A DNA stretch of 45,354 nucleotides from Desulfobulbus sp. (lineage in GTDB: Bacteria > Desulfobacterota > Desulfobulbia > Desulfobulbales > Desulfobulbaceae): contig JAQUEZ010000029.1 of NCBI GenBank assembly GCA_028684915.1, positions 1 through 45,354 of the forward strand, given 5' to 3'. Position 1 is the first letter of the stretch. Every line of letters begins with the position of its first letter. Both the position numbers and the translations under genes were made by a program. A model generated the notes under the pieces. That model did not search any database and was not told the DNA's origin. It saw only the letters and a list, made by a program, of their open reading frames with translations. This document shows positions 1 through 7,849 of the stretch, one piece after another.

Positions 1-2
1 AT

Positions 3-77
3 GCGGCCGACCTTGCCTTGGTCCAGCCGCTTTCTACCTATTACCGTATGTCTGAGATCACAACATGTTCATTATGA
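3..77 (+). CDS. C-terminal tail of an unidentified protein, cut by the window edge
   Basis: An open frame enters from the left edge and stops at a TGA at 75-77, giving 24 visible residues (AADLALVQPLSTYYRM and onward). It is too short to assign. The tail could be the end of a real gene or chance; no start, domain or ribosome site is visible. Confidence 0.2.
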   Translation, partial: AADLALVQPLSTYYRMSEITTCSL

Positions 78-234
78 GCAATCAGGGGCGCTCGGGGCTT
101 GTCTGCCGCGCAGCGGCTTCGTCCAACGACTGGTTATGTCATAATTTCATGTGGTTATTTATTTTTCGAAAAATATTTTCATTTCGCTTTCTTTCAAATA
201 CCGCAATACTTTTGGTGTTCCGGGGACACCATCC

Positions 235-899
235 CTAATCAGCGAAACTTTTTTTCTTGGGACCTGGCTTTTGTGGCTGCAATACCCGGCCCAGCGTTTG
301 TTCCAATGCCTCGACAAAGCCCTTGTCACCCAGAGGGCGACCGGTGCGTTCATGTTGGCGCAGGAGATCGAGTTCTTCGATGGGAGATAACTCGAGAAAT
401 TGCTCCCAGTCAGGTACCAGATCAAGCAGTGGTCCAACCTTGACCAGTTCATCGTCTTCTTCGGCAAGATGAGCGCGGGCGCTGCTCCAGCGGTAGTCTG
501 CGGGCTGCTGCGCCAGACCGGCAGCGACAGGGTTCATCTCTATATAGCGCGCTGTCGCTAACAGGTGCGTCTCATCCATAGGGAAAGAGGCGAAGCGTCC
601 CTGCCAGAGATGTCCACGCCAGTTTTCACGAAAATTGATATGCCGGGTGTAGCGACGATGGGCTTCTCCAATTGCGCGGGGCAACCCCTCTGTGGTTTGC
701 GGCACCGCAATTAGATGAATATGGTTCGGCATCAGGCACCAGGCCCAGATGGCAACTTTATAGTGAGACACCACTGAGCCATCAACTCGATATAGACAAA
801 GTAATCTTCGTCACAGAAAAAGGTCTGCTGCCGCCGGTTGCCCCGTTGGGCAATATGGTGCGGAAAATTGGGAGCAATGATGCGAGCGAGTCTGGCCAT
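235..899 (-). pseudogene. REP-associated tyrosine transposase (Y1/HUH), frameshifted
   Basis: The longer part (235-774) shows the HUH motif of Y1 transposases as PNHIHL and the catalytic-tyrosine helix as ATARYIEMNPVAAGL. This is typical of the REP-associated subgroup (RAYT, IS200-like), which nicks and moves short palindromic repeats. The usual N-terminus (MARLARIIAPNFPHH, then QRGNRRQQTFF) is present upstream in another frame, from an ATG at 899. The two frames meet around 765-775: reading through TGGTGTCTCACTAT needs one extra base to join AQWC to SHYKVAIW. The simplest reading is a single-base deletion in a roughly 220-residue gene, leaving it inactive unless this is a sequencing error. 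The C-terminus looks complete. Relatives of its possible substrates, short GGACT/AGTCC palindromes, occur nearby. Confidence 0.8.
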
Positions 900-1132
900 G
901 AACAAATTGTAACAGGATGGTTGAAAATGTTAAAGATAGATATAGTGTCCCCGAAACTCCATCCCCGGAACTCCACCCAACAGTTTGTATCATTAGAGTG
1001 TCGTAGCTCATTCAGAGCCATTGCGGCACAAGGATTTTTGTACGAAATCATGTTACATTCCACTAAACGTTCACAATTGTGTCCGTTAAATACTCAATCC
1101 TTATTATAATCAACACACATTGGAACAAGGCA

Positions 1133-1585
1133 ATGGAATGCCCGATATGTCGTCAGCGATTACGATTCCCGAATAACATTGGTGGAATTCTAATGGCCTG
1201 CCCTACGTGCGGGACCAAATTTTATCCTGACTTTAAGTTGGGCAACATTGAAAAAAAGGTAGGAGTTAAAATGAAAATAGCAGTTCCGACCATCGGCGAA
1301 CAAATCGATCAAGATTTTGATAATTGCCGAAATTGTACCATTTACACTGTCGAAGAAAAATCGATCAAGGCTGAAGAAGTTATTGAAAGTTCAGCGAACG
1401 GCGATATCAAATCGAGTATGTCGAATATTCTTGCGCAATGCGGGGTGATGACCTTGATTGTTGGTGGAATAGGTGACGGAACAGTCAATGTTTTGGGGAT
1501 AAAAGGTATCCGAACAATAAAAGGCGCATCGGGAGCAGCCAAGACCGCTGTTGAGTCTTTTTTGCGGGGAGAACTCCGGGGCTGA
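1133..1585 (+). CDS. Zinc-ribbon plus NifX/NifB-type iron-molybdenum cofactor-binding domain protein
   Basis: The C-terminal 100 or so residues, from MKIAVPTIGEQIDQDFDNC, match the dinitrogenase iron-molybdenum cofactor-binding fold (NifX, NafY and the NifB C-terminus). Typical features are the IAVPT opening and the LIVGGIGDG turn. Stand-alone members bind metal-sulfur clusters; the role of this one is unknown. The 46 residues before it carry two CxxC pairs (CPIC and CPTC), a small zinc ribbon. I chose ATG 1133 because it opens exactly at the ribbon. A second in-frame ATG at 1271 has a better Shine-Dalgarno site (AGGAG at 1261-1265), so a ribbon-less form may also be made. No nitrogenase genes are nearby. 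Confidence 0.7.
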   Translation: MECPICRQRLRFPNNIGGILMACPTCGTKFYPDFKLGNIEKKVGVKMKIAVPTIGEQIDQDFDNCRNCTIYTVEEKSIKAEEVIESSANGDIKSSMSNILAQCGVMTLIVGGIGDGTVNVLGIKGIRTIKGASGAAKTAVESFLRGELRG

Positions 1586-1667
1586 GGTTATCGTTCTCGT
1601 CATTATGATCCAAATCGTGATGACAGCACACTAGGCCAACTGAACAGCGTGGGCTCGATTCATGTTT

Positions 1668-1732
1668 GATGGCGTCGTAAAAACTTCGATCCTCCGGTTT
1701 GCCATGGTACAAACCGCGATACGATACTGAGC
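1668..1732 (-). repeat. Degenerate copy of the GATGG...GTAAAAA terminal-repeat element
   Basis: GATGGCGTCGTAAAAACTTC at 1668 matches the left end of the 130-bp copy at 45051-45180. The interior is unrelated, and only a weak ACTGAGC near 1726-1732 resembles the other end. I read it as an internally deleted or one-ended copy. Confidence 0.45.
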
Positions 1733-1820
1733 AAGAGTGATTTTTTATTTAAAAAACAACAAAATACCATTGATTTGTCAGACGTAGGAAGGTTCCCAAG
1801 CTCGGCACCACAAACTCAAG

Positions 1821-1855
1821 GGCTTACAAAAAATTCTTTGTAAGCCTTTTTTTTT
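1821..1855 (+). terminator. Strong intrinsic terminator
   Basis: A perfect 10-bp stem (GGCTTACAAA with TTTGTAAGCC) closes a 6-base loop and is followed by nine T residues. It would end plus-strand transcripts. The nearest plus-strand gene, the NifX-type gene, stops at 1585, so about 235 bases of transcript without a recognised gene lie in between. It may instead be the leftover end of a deleted unit. Confidence 0.85.
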
Positions 1856-2039
1856 ATCTCCGCATTCAAATGTCCGTCACCATGGTTTGCAACAGCATGT
1901 AGTGAGGCATAAGTTGCCACTACCCTTTCTTTGTTTTGACAAAATAACTGGTGCGCTTGGTTATGAAGCGGAAGACGAGCTCGACAGAAAACGCCCCCCA
2001 CTAAGGAGAGCCAACGACGGCTTTGGGTTTGCTCGGCAG

Positions 2040-2450
2040 TTAAAGCGTTAGCCGCGTTGACCGCAGATGCTGTTGACAGCATGGCGGCGATGGCAATCAA
2101 AGTGAATCCTGTCCCAGCGAGAGTTTGGCAGCCTCGGCCAAGGCATAGTTTTGAGCGGTGAGAATCTTAGCCAGGGGCAAGGTTCCGACAGTGACCACGG
2201 CAACGCAAATGTAAAGCAGGATAACAAAGTCCACGCTTGCAAAGTAAGCGCGCGGTAATATTTTTAATGCGTGTTCCACATCCTGAGCCGTATTAGCAAT
2301 AAGCTCAAATCCCTCATAGGCCACAAAGATTATCATACCGCCGGCAACCAGAGAAAACGGAGAGGCCCAAGTGGCAGGAGCCAGTTGCGCGGTATCTACT
2401 CCGGAGAAACCAACGCCAACAAAACAAGAGCAGTTCCCTCCCCCCGTACA
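2040..2450 (-). pseudogene. Remnant of an APC-family amino acid permease
   Basis: A segment typical of amino acid/polyamine/organocation permeases can be read here: SPFSLVAGGMIIFVAYEGF, then ENTAQDV-like NTAQDVEHALKILPRA, then a membrane stretch FVILLYICVAVVTVGTL. The reading breaks after SLGQ near 2105 and resumes one frame over as a membrane helix with AIAAMLSTASAVNA. A further frame break near 2410-2430 separates it from upstream hydrophobic residues. N- and C-terminal parts of the usual 420-500 residue protein are missing, and the sequence after 2040 is unrelated. It is a decayed fragment. Confidence 0.7.
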
Positions 2451-2465
2451 ATCTACCCAACAATG

Positions 2466-2486
2466 ATGGACTCGTAAAAAGTCCAT
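2466..2486. repeat. GGACT/AGTCC palindrome (REP-like)
   Basis: ATGGACT and AGTCCAT, 7-bp perfect arms around CGTAAAA. Close relatives are at 4845-4867 and 13493-13516. The core CGTAAAA is shared with the ends of the terminal-repeat element, so the two may have a common origin. Confidence 0.65.
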
Positions 2487-2497
2487 AACACCCTAAA

Positions 2498-2605
2498 ATC
2501 CACTCTAGGTAAAAACACAGATATACAAGGAACAGTGTTTTTACCGGCTCGAAGGGATACATCAGGTATGTCGAGCATTGGAAAAAACGCTGAGACATTA
2601 CGAGC
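2498..2605 (+). repeat. Copy 1 of the dispersed terminal-repeat element
   Basis: From GTAAAAACACAGATATACAA to AAAAAACGCTGAGACA it aligns with the reverse complement of 45051-45180, including ACATCAGGTATGTCGAG. The far end has drifted. It sits 12 bases after the palindrome at 2466-2486. Small open frames in it (LDIPDVSLRAGK) are by-products of the repeat, not genes. Together with the palindrome it fills most of the gap between the permease remnant and the PilZ gene at 2810; no gene is seen in that gap. Confidence 0.75.
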
Positions 2606-2809
2606 CCGGCGAAGAATCGAGCAAAAAGAGGCTAAACGCGCTCCACCACTTCTTGGCACAACGCAAAATTTGCGGCAACAAGGGAAAACAATTGAGGGTA
2701 TCGCAATAACAGCCAAGGTTTTTTCGTTGCTTGTCAGCGCCGCTTATGCTTCAGTTCGAACAGGAAAATTGCCCCCAGACAATCTTTTGCCGCCAGGGAC
2801 TAACGCACC

Positions 2810-3172
2810 ATGGAAAAACGAAGATTTAGTCGTATCACGCTTAAGATGCCCGCCAATCTGACTATCGGCGACGACATCTTTTCGTTTCAAACCATTGATA
2901 ATCTTAGTGTAGGGGGATGCTCTCTGGATATCGAAGAGACCTTCCCTGTCGGCACCGAGTGCCGTCTCTGGATTCCTCTTGATTCGACCAATCCGGGATT
3001 GGGAGTCGATGTCAGCGGGGCTGTATTGCGCTGTTCCGGGAACAATCTGGGCGTACGTTTTGATACCATCAGCCCCGAGAGCCTCTTCCATCTTCACAAT
3101 CTGATCCGCTACAACGCCCCGGACCCCGATCAGATCGACCAGGAAATCATTCGTCATCCGGGCCTGAAGTAG
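2810..3172 (+). CDS. PilZ-domain protein
   Basis: A 120-residue single-domain PilZ protein. Both c-di-GMP-binding signatures are visible: RxxxR at residues 4-8 (RRFSR) and NxSxxG at 31-36 (NLSVGG). PilZ proteins bind the second messenger c-di-GMP and change the activity of a partner, often in motility or exopolysaccharide production; the partner here is not known. The start ATG lies only a few residues before RxxxR, as usual in stand-alone PilZ proteins. There is no clear Shine-Dalgarno site. It is not in an operon: a repeat copy lies upstream and the nitroreductase gene converges from downstream. Confidence 0.85.
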   Translation: MEKRRFSRITLKMPANLTIGDDIFSFQTIDNLSVGGCSLDIEETFPVGTECRLWIPLDSTNPGLGVDVSGAVLRCSGNNLGVRFDTISPESLFHLHNLIRYNAPDPDQIDQEIIRHPGLK

Positions 3173-3202
3173 TTCGGCTGGAAAAATATCTGCACTGGTT
3201 TT

Positions 3203-3227
3203 GGGGGCGCACCTGATGCACGCCCCC
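3203..3227. other. GC-rich hairpin between convergent genes
   Basis: GGGGGCG pairs with CGCCCCC around an 11-base loop. It lies between the convergent PilZ and nitroreductase genes. The plus side is followed by A residues, not T, so it is not a classic intrinsic terminator, though it may stop or protect transcripts. Confidence 0.5.
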
Positions 3228-3241
3228 GGAAAAAAAGAATT

Positions 3242-4078
3242 TCAGTACAACCGTACCCGATTGATCAACGCTTGATCTCGTTGCACCGTCCGGTGGTACT
3301 GCACCGCCGGATAGCCGAATAACAGGCTGTACCCTTTGACGTGGTCTTCGGGAATACCCAGCCGTTTAAACAGATCGATATCAGGCTCAATGATCGAAAA
3401 AGCCCAGCGAATCATAGCATTCCACAGGGTACCGATTCCCATAGACCCGGCAAGCAAGTCGAAATAGCTCAGAGCGATAAGCGCATCGGCATCCGGCGTA
3501 GTGATGGTCGGCGGCGCTGAAACCATCAGGAGATGGGGTGCGTTGCGAAAGATGATATCGCGGCCATGATCCCAGGCCGCGACCACATGGCGAAAATAGC
3601 CAAGTCCCTCGGAAAGCCGTTTTTCCGCAACCGCCTTACGCAACCCCTCCATGGTTTCCCGGCGGAGAATATTCATACTCTCCTGCTCCTCAATCACCGT
3701 AAACAGACAGAGACGGTTATTTTTACCCGTTGGCGCGTTGGCCACAATGGCAAGCATTTCGGCAATGGTTGTCGGCGGCACCGGATCGGCCTTATAAAAT
3801 CGGACCGAACGGCGACCTCGAATCAAGGCCTCCATCTGCCGACTACTTGGTAAAGATTGCGGAAGCGGCAAGGAATTTTCCGGTTTGACTCCGCAGATCG
3901 ACAAAGCCCCTGTAGGGCAGACCGCCATACAGTGCTGACACTGGATACAGTGGTGAACCCGCTTTGGGTTGGTTACCGGATAATCATCCTGCATTTGGAT
4001 AATATGAAAAGGGCAATCATCCACGCAGGCACCACACTGGATGCAGAGATCGTGATCAATGGTGAATTGTAAATCCAT
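3242..4078 (-). CDS. Ferredoxin-nitroreductase family protein
   Basis: A 278-residue fusion. Residues 1-65 form a two-cluster 4Fe-4S ferredoxin domain with CIQCGACVDDCP and CIQCQHCMAVCP. Residues 85-278 are a nitroreductase fold with the FMN-binding RRSVRFY and NAPTGKN segments. Such fusions are common in anaerobes and are thought to pass electrons from the clusters to FMN to reduce nitro compounds, quinones or flavins; the real substrate is unknown. The start has a good ribosome site (GGAG about 8 bases before ATG). It is transcribed alone and diverges from the PIN gene. Confidence 0.88.
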   Translation of the reverse strand: MDLQFTIDHDLCIQCGACVDDCPFHIIQMQDDYPVTNPKRVHHCIQCQHCMAVCPTGALSICGVKPENSLPLPQSLPSSRQMEALIRGRRSVRFYKADPVPPTTIAEMLAIVANAPTGKNNRLCLFTVIEEQESMNILRRETMEGLRKAVAEKRLSEGLGYFRHVVAAWDHGRDIIFRNAPHLLMVSAPPTITTPDADALIALSYFDLLAGSMGIGTLWNAMIRWAFSIIEPDIDLFKRLGIPEDHVKGYSLLFGYPAVQYHRTVQRDQALINRVRLY

Positions 4079-4212
4079 ATTTTTCTCCTCAGATAAGAAA
4101 ACTGATCACACAAACGAGGTGATCCGTTGCTGATCGTAGGGTTGCTGTTCCGTTAAGACGCGGGGGAACAAGGGGTTGCACTTCGTCACGGATTGTCTCC
4201 ACGAAAAAAACG

Positions 4213-4224
4213 TCGCTTAAGCGA
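4213..4224. promoter_or_regulatory. 12-bp perfect palindrome, candidate operator
   Basis: TCGCTTAAGCGA lies 30 bases upstream of the PIN-protein start, in the divergent region shared with the nitroreductase gene. The location suits an operator, but no regulator is known, and a 12-base palindrome can arise by chance. Confidence 0.3.
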
Positions 4225-4254
4225 TGCTACGAAGTTATTGAGTTGAGGGAATGA

Positions 4255-4791
4255 ATGCCCATGAGGCCGCGAGGATACAACGACCAGGCATTAAAACAGG
4301 TTTGCGTCGAACTGCAGGGCCTCCGTGGCGGGGTTACCGACACCTCGACGCTGATTTATCTCGATTCTCTGGAAATATTACCGTTTGCCGCGCAGTGGTT
4401 TCAGTTTGCACTTATTCCTCAGGTGGTGCGCGAATTCGGCCGCCAACCCATGGGGATGCAGTTGGTGGTCCCTGCGCCTGCCGCAACCGTGGATGAGGCG
4501 GTGACGCATACGGCCATCACGCTCGGTTTACCAATTTTTTCCGAGGACGGGCGGATACTGCGCAAGGCTCGACAGCTGCGCCATCCCCATTATAATAGCT
4601 TAATGCTTTTCTTGGCGTTGCATGCTCAAGGTCTGTTATCGGAAGTCGATTTTTTCCGCTTACGCGACAGACTCCTAGGCTTTGCCCGCTACAGCAACGT
4701 AGTGCTTGCCTACGCTGAACAGCTTCTCGATCTGCTCCGAGAGACGCCCCCCAGCCGATCATGCGCGCAACCAAGAGTGGTGACGTCGTAA
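4255..4791 (+). CDS. PIN-like domain protein, solitary
   Basis: 178 residues with the layout of a PIN nuclease domain: an early acidic residue after a beta strand (VTDTSTLIY, D29), a middle acidic residue (E60), and the late pair in LGLPIFSEDGRIL (E97 D98). PIN proteins are Mg-dependent RNases, often toxins of toxin-antitoxin pairs. No antitoxin-sized gene flanks it, so it may be an orphan or a non-toxin PIN protein. The start at 4255 follows GAGGG; ATG 4261 is an alternative. The last codons and the stop lie in a repeat copy (4779-4833), so the original C-terminus may have been replaced. Confidence 0.6.
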   Translation: MPMRPRGYNDQALKQVCVELQGLRGGVTDTSTLIYLDSLEILPFAAQWFQFALIPQVVREFGRQPMGMQLVVPAPAATVDEAVTHTAITLGLPIFSEDGRILRKARQLRHPHYNSLMLFLALHAQGLLSEVDFFRLRDRLLGFARYSNVVLAYAEQLLDLLRETPPSRSCAQPRVVTS

Positions 4792-4833
4792 AAAACACTA
4801 TTTCTTGTATATCGGTGCTGTTACTTAGCCATC
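4779..4833 (-). repeat. Internally deleted copy of the terminal-repeat element
   Basis: About 55 bp that keeps both ends of the 130-bp element: GACGTCGTAAAAAA on the left and TACTTAGCCATC on the right, with CACTATTTCTTGTATATC inside. The middle of the element is missing. It supplies the stop codon of the PIN gene. Confidence 0.6.
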
Positions 4834-4844
4834 TTTTAGCGTGT

Positions 4845-4867
4845 GATGGACTTTTTACCGGCCCATC
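4845..4867. repeat. GGACT/AGTCC-type palindrome, degraded
   Basis: GATGGACTTTTTACCGGCCC followed by ATC resembles the palindrome at 2466-2486 on the opposite strand, with mismatches in one arm. It is again 12 bases from a terminal-repeat copy, the same spacing as at 2486/2498. Confidence 0.5.
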
Positions 4868-4886
4868 AAGAGTGATGCGCCCGTAA

Positions 4887-5459
4887 TCATTCCGCACGAA
4901 TCAATTCGCGCGCCAACCGACTGGCTACTTCCAAGTGCTCGTCGATGTCCGAGTTGGACTGCAGGGGCAGTCCACCGGCAGTGATGGAGTGGACTTCAAA
5001 GCCATACAGCTCGAGATAGGACGTGTATCGTTCCACCACATCCCGGTATACCCCCGCACGCTCCACATGGGTCAAAACCAACACTGCAACCTTACCTGGC
5101 GGCAGGCGACTGCTGTTTTCAACATCATTGGCCTTATCGGTATTGATCAGTGACCACATCCGATCATAAAACAGCTTGAACTGGCCGCAGGTGTCACCAA
5201 AGTAGATCGGCGAAGAAAAAATAACGATGTCCGCACCATGCATCTCCTCGAGAACCGGAGTAACATCATCGAGCAAAACACAACGATTCGAACGGGTATG
5301 ACAGCCCTCGCACCCCTGGCAGCCACGATAATGCATCAGGTTCAGCTGATAATCGGCCACTGCAGCTCCGTAGGCAGCGGCGGTTTCGGTAAATGCGTGG
5401 GCAATTCGGCAGCTGGTTCCGTTTTTTCTCGGGCTGCCGAGGATGTTGACGATTTTCAA
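4887..5459 (-). CDS. NADPH-dependent FMN reductase / iron-sulfur flavoprotein family
   Basis: 190 residues with a flavodoxin-like fold. GSPRKNGTS (residues 8-16) is the FMN-phosphate loop, and SSPIYFGDTCGQFK is the second FMN-contacting loop. A Cys cluster CQGCEGCHTRSNRC (48-61) resembles that of Isf-type iron-sulfur flavoproteins of anaerobes, which bind a 4Fe-4S cluster. The likely role is electron transfer or flavin/quinone reduction; the partner is unknown. The start is TTG, chosen because AAGGGGA sits at proper distance and the fold begins at once (KIVNILGS). Monocistronic. Confidence 0.85.
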   Translation of the reverse strand: MKIVNILGSPRKNGTSCRIAHAFTETAAAYGAAVADYQLNLMHYRGCQGCEGCHTRSNRCVLLDDVTPVLEEMHGADIVIFSSPIYFGDTCGQFKLFYDRMWSLINTDKANDVENSSRLPPGKVAVLVLTHVERAGVYRDVVERYTSYLELYGFEVHSITAGGLPLQSNSDIDEHLEVASRLARELIRAE

Positions 5460-5999
5460 AGGGTTCCCCTTGTCGTTGTTAGTTGTGTATGTTGTCGTTC
5501 TTGTAAAAACTCTCGGCCATGGCGTTCCGAGCTTCGCAACCTACTGTATTGACGCTACGCAGCTTCTCGGATTTTGATTTTCACGAGGCCATCGTGTTTT
5601 GACAGACGCATAAACCTTTCTACCTGGACCGTGATGCGCCACAAGAGCACCGTCCGCCTCGGGCAAGGTCGCAGGTGTGGGTAAGAACGCAGGCTCCTCG
5701 TTGCACCCCATACATGACACTGGAATATCTTGATGAACTCTTTTCCAAAGTGGCCGTTATTTTACTCGGCGGCATTGTACGAAGAGTCCTCGGAATTTTC
5801 CAGGGAATAATGGACAGGCCCCTCTCTCTTAATTTCAATATCGTTATTCCGCTCGTAAAAATATCGGTTTTCTGGTAGTATGGCCGTTCGTTTTCCACCG
5901 CATTCGAGAGCACCATCGCCCCCGAATGCACAACTCTGCTTTCACTGCAGGAACAATCCGCTTCTCCTTGCCGCTTCGGTAGGCACGTGAGCATTTGCC
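5460..5999. other. 540-bp gap without a recognisable gene
   Basis: It contains one copy of a second repeat type (about 5494-5550: GTCGTTCTTGTAAAAAC, then GCGTTCCGAGCTTCGCAAC). Short frames exist, such as a 54-codon plus-strand frame from ATG 5714, but none has a good ribosome site or a known match. TTGACA near 5600 has no convincing -10 partner. It probably carries the promoter of the DUF4407 gene. Confidence 0.5.
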
Positions 6000-7568
6000 A
6001 TGAATCTTCGCACCAACATCGATCAGATAAAAGCCTGGGCTCACCGGCCTACTCCCACAACCCGAACCTGGGGTTTTCCCTTGAACTTGTTTTACTGGCT
6101 AGCCGGCGCCCGCCGCTCCACCCTGAACCAACTCCCGGAAAGTGAACGCGAGCGTATCGCCATTCTCGGCTCCTCGGTGATGATTCCGACCCTGCTTGGC
6201 TTTTTCGGCATGTACCTCTATGCTTCAAGCAGGTTCCAATCGTCGCGGCCGTTTATAACCGTGTTGATCGCCCTCACCTGGGCCTTCATCATCATGAACG
6301 TCGACCGTATCCTCATGGCCACCTATCGCCCCTTTCAGTCCCGCAGGCGCAAGGCGCTCCAGGTCTGTTTCCGCATCGGCCTGGCCGCAGTTATCTCTGT
6401 AGCCATCGCCTTTCCCTTCTGCCTCGAGCAGTACCAGGGGGCAATCAGGGATCGACTGCAGGGAGAATACCGCCAACGGCTCGATACGCTGCAAAACCAG
6501 GAGCGCAGTGAACGCGACCTGATTAGCCAACGAGATGGCGCTCGGGTAAACGAGTTACGGGCTCAGCTCGACACCATACTCACCGCAGGACCGGCCGAAC
6601 CGGCTCTTTATGCCGAAGAACTGGCCAAACAGCAGGTGCAGCAACGAGTCGACACCAGCCGATCCTTTAAGCAGCAACTCAACCAGGAGGCAAGCAAAGC
6701 CCTGGAAGAATGGAAACAGATATCGGCTCAGATGCGGGTCGTGGACCAGGATCTTAAAGACGAGGCCCGGGGGCGGCTGGCCGCAGAACGTGGCGGCACC
6801 GGCAAACCCGGACAAGGGGCCAAGTTCCGGGAATTATCCCGCGACATGGAACTGATGATCAAGGCTGAACAGGCCGCCAGGGTTCGATACGAACAACTGC
6901 TTGCCCGGTCGGCCAATGTTCAGCCGACAGCCCCTCCCAAAGACCGCCTCTCCTCACTGGAGCCGGAACAGCGGGATCACTTTCTTGCCGAGGCCAAGAC
7001 CCGGGCTCAGCGGATAGATCAGCTCACCCAGACTCTGGCCAGTGCCGAGCAGGAACGGGCCGAGCATCTTGCCGGGCACAGGCTTCGCTTTGACCCGGTC
7101 ATCAAGAGCTATACAGCCAAAAGCCAGGGGAACTTTGATCCCATGGAGGAAACCATTGGCCTGTTTAAGGTGATTTTTGTACCGGAAAGCGGCAATGACA
7201 CCATTGACCCGATTGTTCAGCAATACAAATGGATTGCGGCCTTGTTCCAGTTCAGTATTATTTTCGGCACCCTGTTCTTGCTCGACCTGATCGCTATTCT
7301 CTCCAAGGTCATGTCCCGCCCCGGTCCCTATGACGTCATGGTCGAGTTTCCGGAGTTGGTTGCCGCCCGCAACCTGGAGGCCCTTCGACGTCAGTACCCA
7401 CATCTGGCTGAGACCTGGGCGTCAGGCCAAAGCGAATCCACGTCAAACGCAGGCGCAAGTGTTGACCTACGCAATTCCGAGGAGGTGGCCCGATTGCTGC
7501 TCACGGCCCATCTGCCAATGGAACGCAAAAGTCGTGCAGAAGAGCCCTCCGAGCATCCGCCCGCGTAA
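6000..7568 (+). CDS. DUF4407 membrane protein with long coiled coil
   Basis: 522 residues. The opening FYWLAGA (31-37) and the membrane layout fit the DUF4407 family: helices at about 54-74, 83-103 and 122-142, a long charged helical region (145-365) rich in Glu, Gln and Arg and likely coiled coil, then a fourth helix at 413-436 and a soluble tail. An Arg/Asp-containing loop NVDRILMATYR follows helix 2. The family has no established function. The ribosome site is weak, and an earlier start is blocked by in-frame stops. It stands alone, with 430 codons of uninterrupted charged heptad-like sequence typical of a scaffold or envelope sensor (inference). Confidence 0.8.
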   Translation: MNLRTNIDQIKAWAHRPTPTTRTWGFPLNLFYWLAGARRSTLNQLPESERERIAILGSSVMIPTLLGFFGMYLYASSRFQSSRPFITVLIALTWAFIIMNVDRILMATYRPFQSRRRKALQVCFRIGLAAVISVAIAFPFCLEQYQGAIRDRLQGEYRQRLDTLQNQERSERDLISQRDGARVNELRAQLDTILTAGPAEPALYAEELAKQQVQQRVDTSRSFKQQLNQEASKALEEWKQISAQMRVVDQDLKDEARGRLAAERGGTGKPGQGAKFRELSRDMELMIKAEQAARVRYEQLLARSANVQPTAPPKDRLSSLEPEQRDHFLAEAKTRAQRIDQLTQTLASAEQERAEHLAGHRLRFDPVIKSYTAKSQGNFDPMEETIGLFKVIFVPESGNDTIDPIVQQYKWIAALFQFSIIFGTLFLLDLIAILSKVMSRPGPYDVMVEFPELVAARNLEALRRQYPHLAETWASGQSESTSNAGASVDLRNSEEVARLLLTAHLPMERKSRAEEPSEHPPA

Positions 7569-7771
7569 GCGGTTACCCCCAAAAAGACGCATACAGGGTC
7601 GCACCTACGCCACCCATTAGCCTGGGCAAACAGCGCAGCAATGCGACCCTTGGCCAAACACATCGCGCAACATGCCGTATTAAACCGCGCCAAATCAGCC
7701 AGATTAATCTTTCCTCCCATTCATCGCCGCCTGGTATCGGCCTTGCTAGATCACTAACCAGATTAATCGCA

Positions 7772-7836
7772 CCTGCCCACCGTATTCAGGATGGGCAGGA
7801 CGCTTCACATTACTCTCCGCGGCAGGCCTACTGCCG
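7772..7836 (+). promoter_or_regulatory. Two hairpins in the trmO leader
   Basis: CCTGCCCA/TGGGCAGG (7772-7779 with 7792-7799) and CGGCAG/CTGCCG (7820-7825 with 7831-7836) lie just before trmO. Neither has a T-run, so they may be leader structures or the end of upstream transcripts. The rest of the 281-bp gap shows no gene that I can support. Confidence 0.4.
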
Positions 7837-7849
7837 ACTAGGCACATTC

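Noticed and set aside
1770..1812. Possible tRNA 3' end (GGTTCCCAAGCTCGGCACCA) before the terminator
   Set aside because: No T-arm with GTTCNAN, no matching acceptor strand or anticodon arm upstream.
2453..2716. Small minus-strand frame with LDIPDVSLRAGK
   Set aside because: It lies in the dispersed repeat; the same peptide can be read from the copy at 45051-45180, so it reflects the repeat, not a gene.
3203..3230. Hairpin after the PilZ gene as an intrinsic terminator
   Set aside because: The stem is strong but is followed by A, not T, in the plus direction, and by AAAACC on the minus strand.
5620..5994. 124-codon minus-strand frame and a 67-codon plus-strand frame
   Set aside because: No recognisable domain, poor starts, low-quality composition; kept only as part of the gap description.
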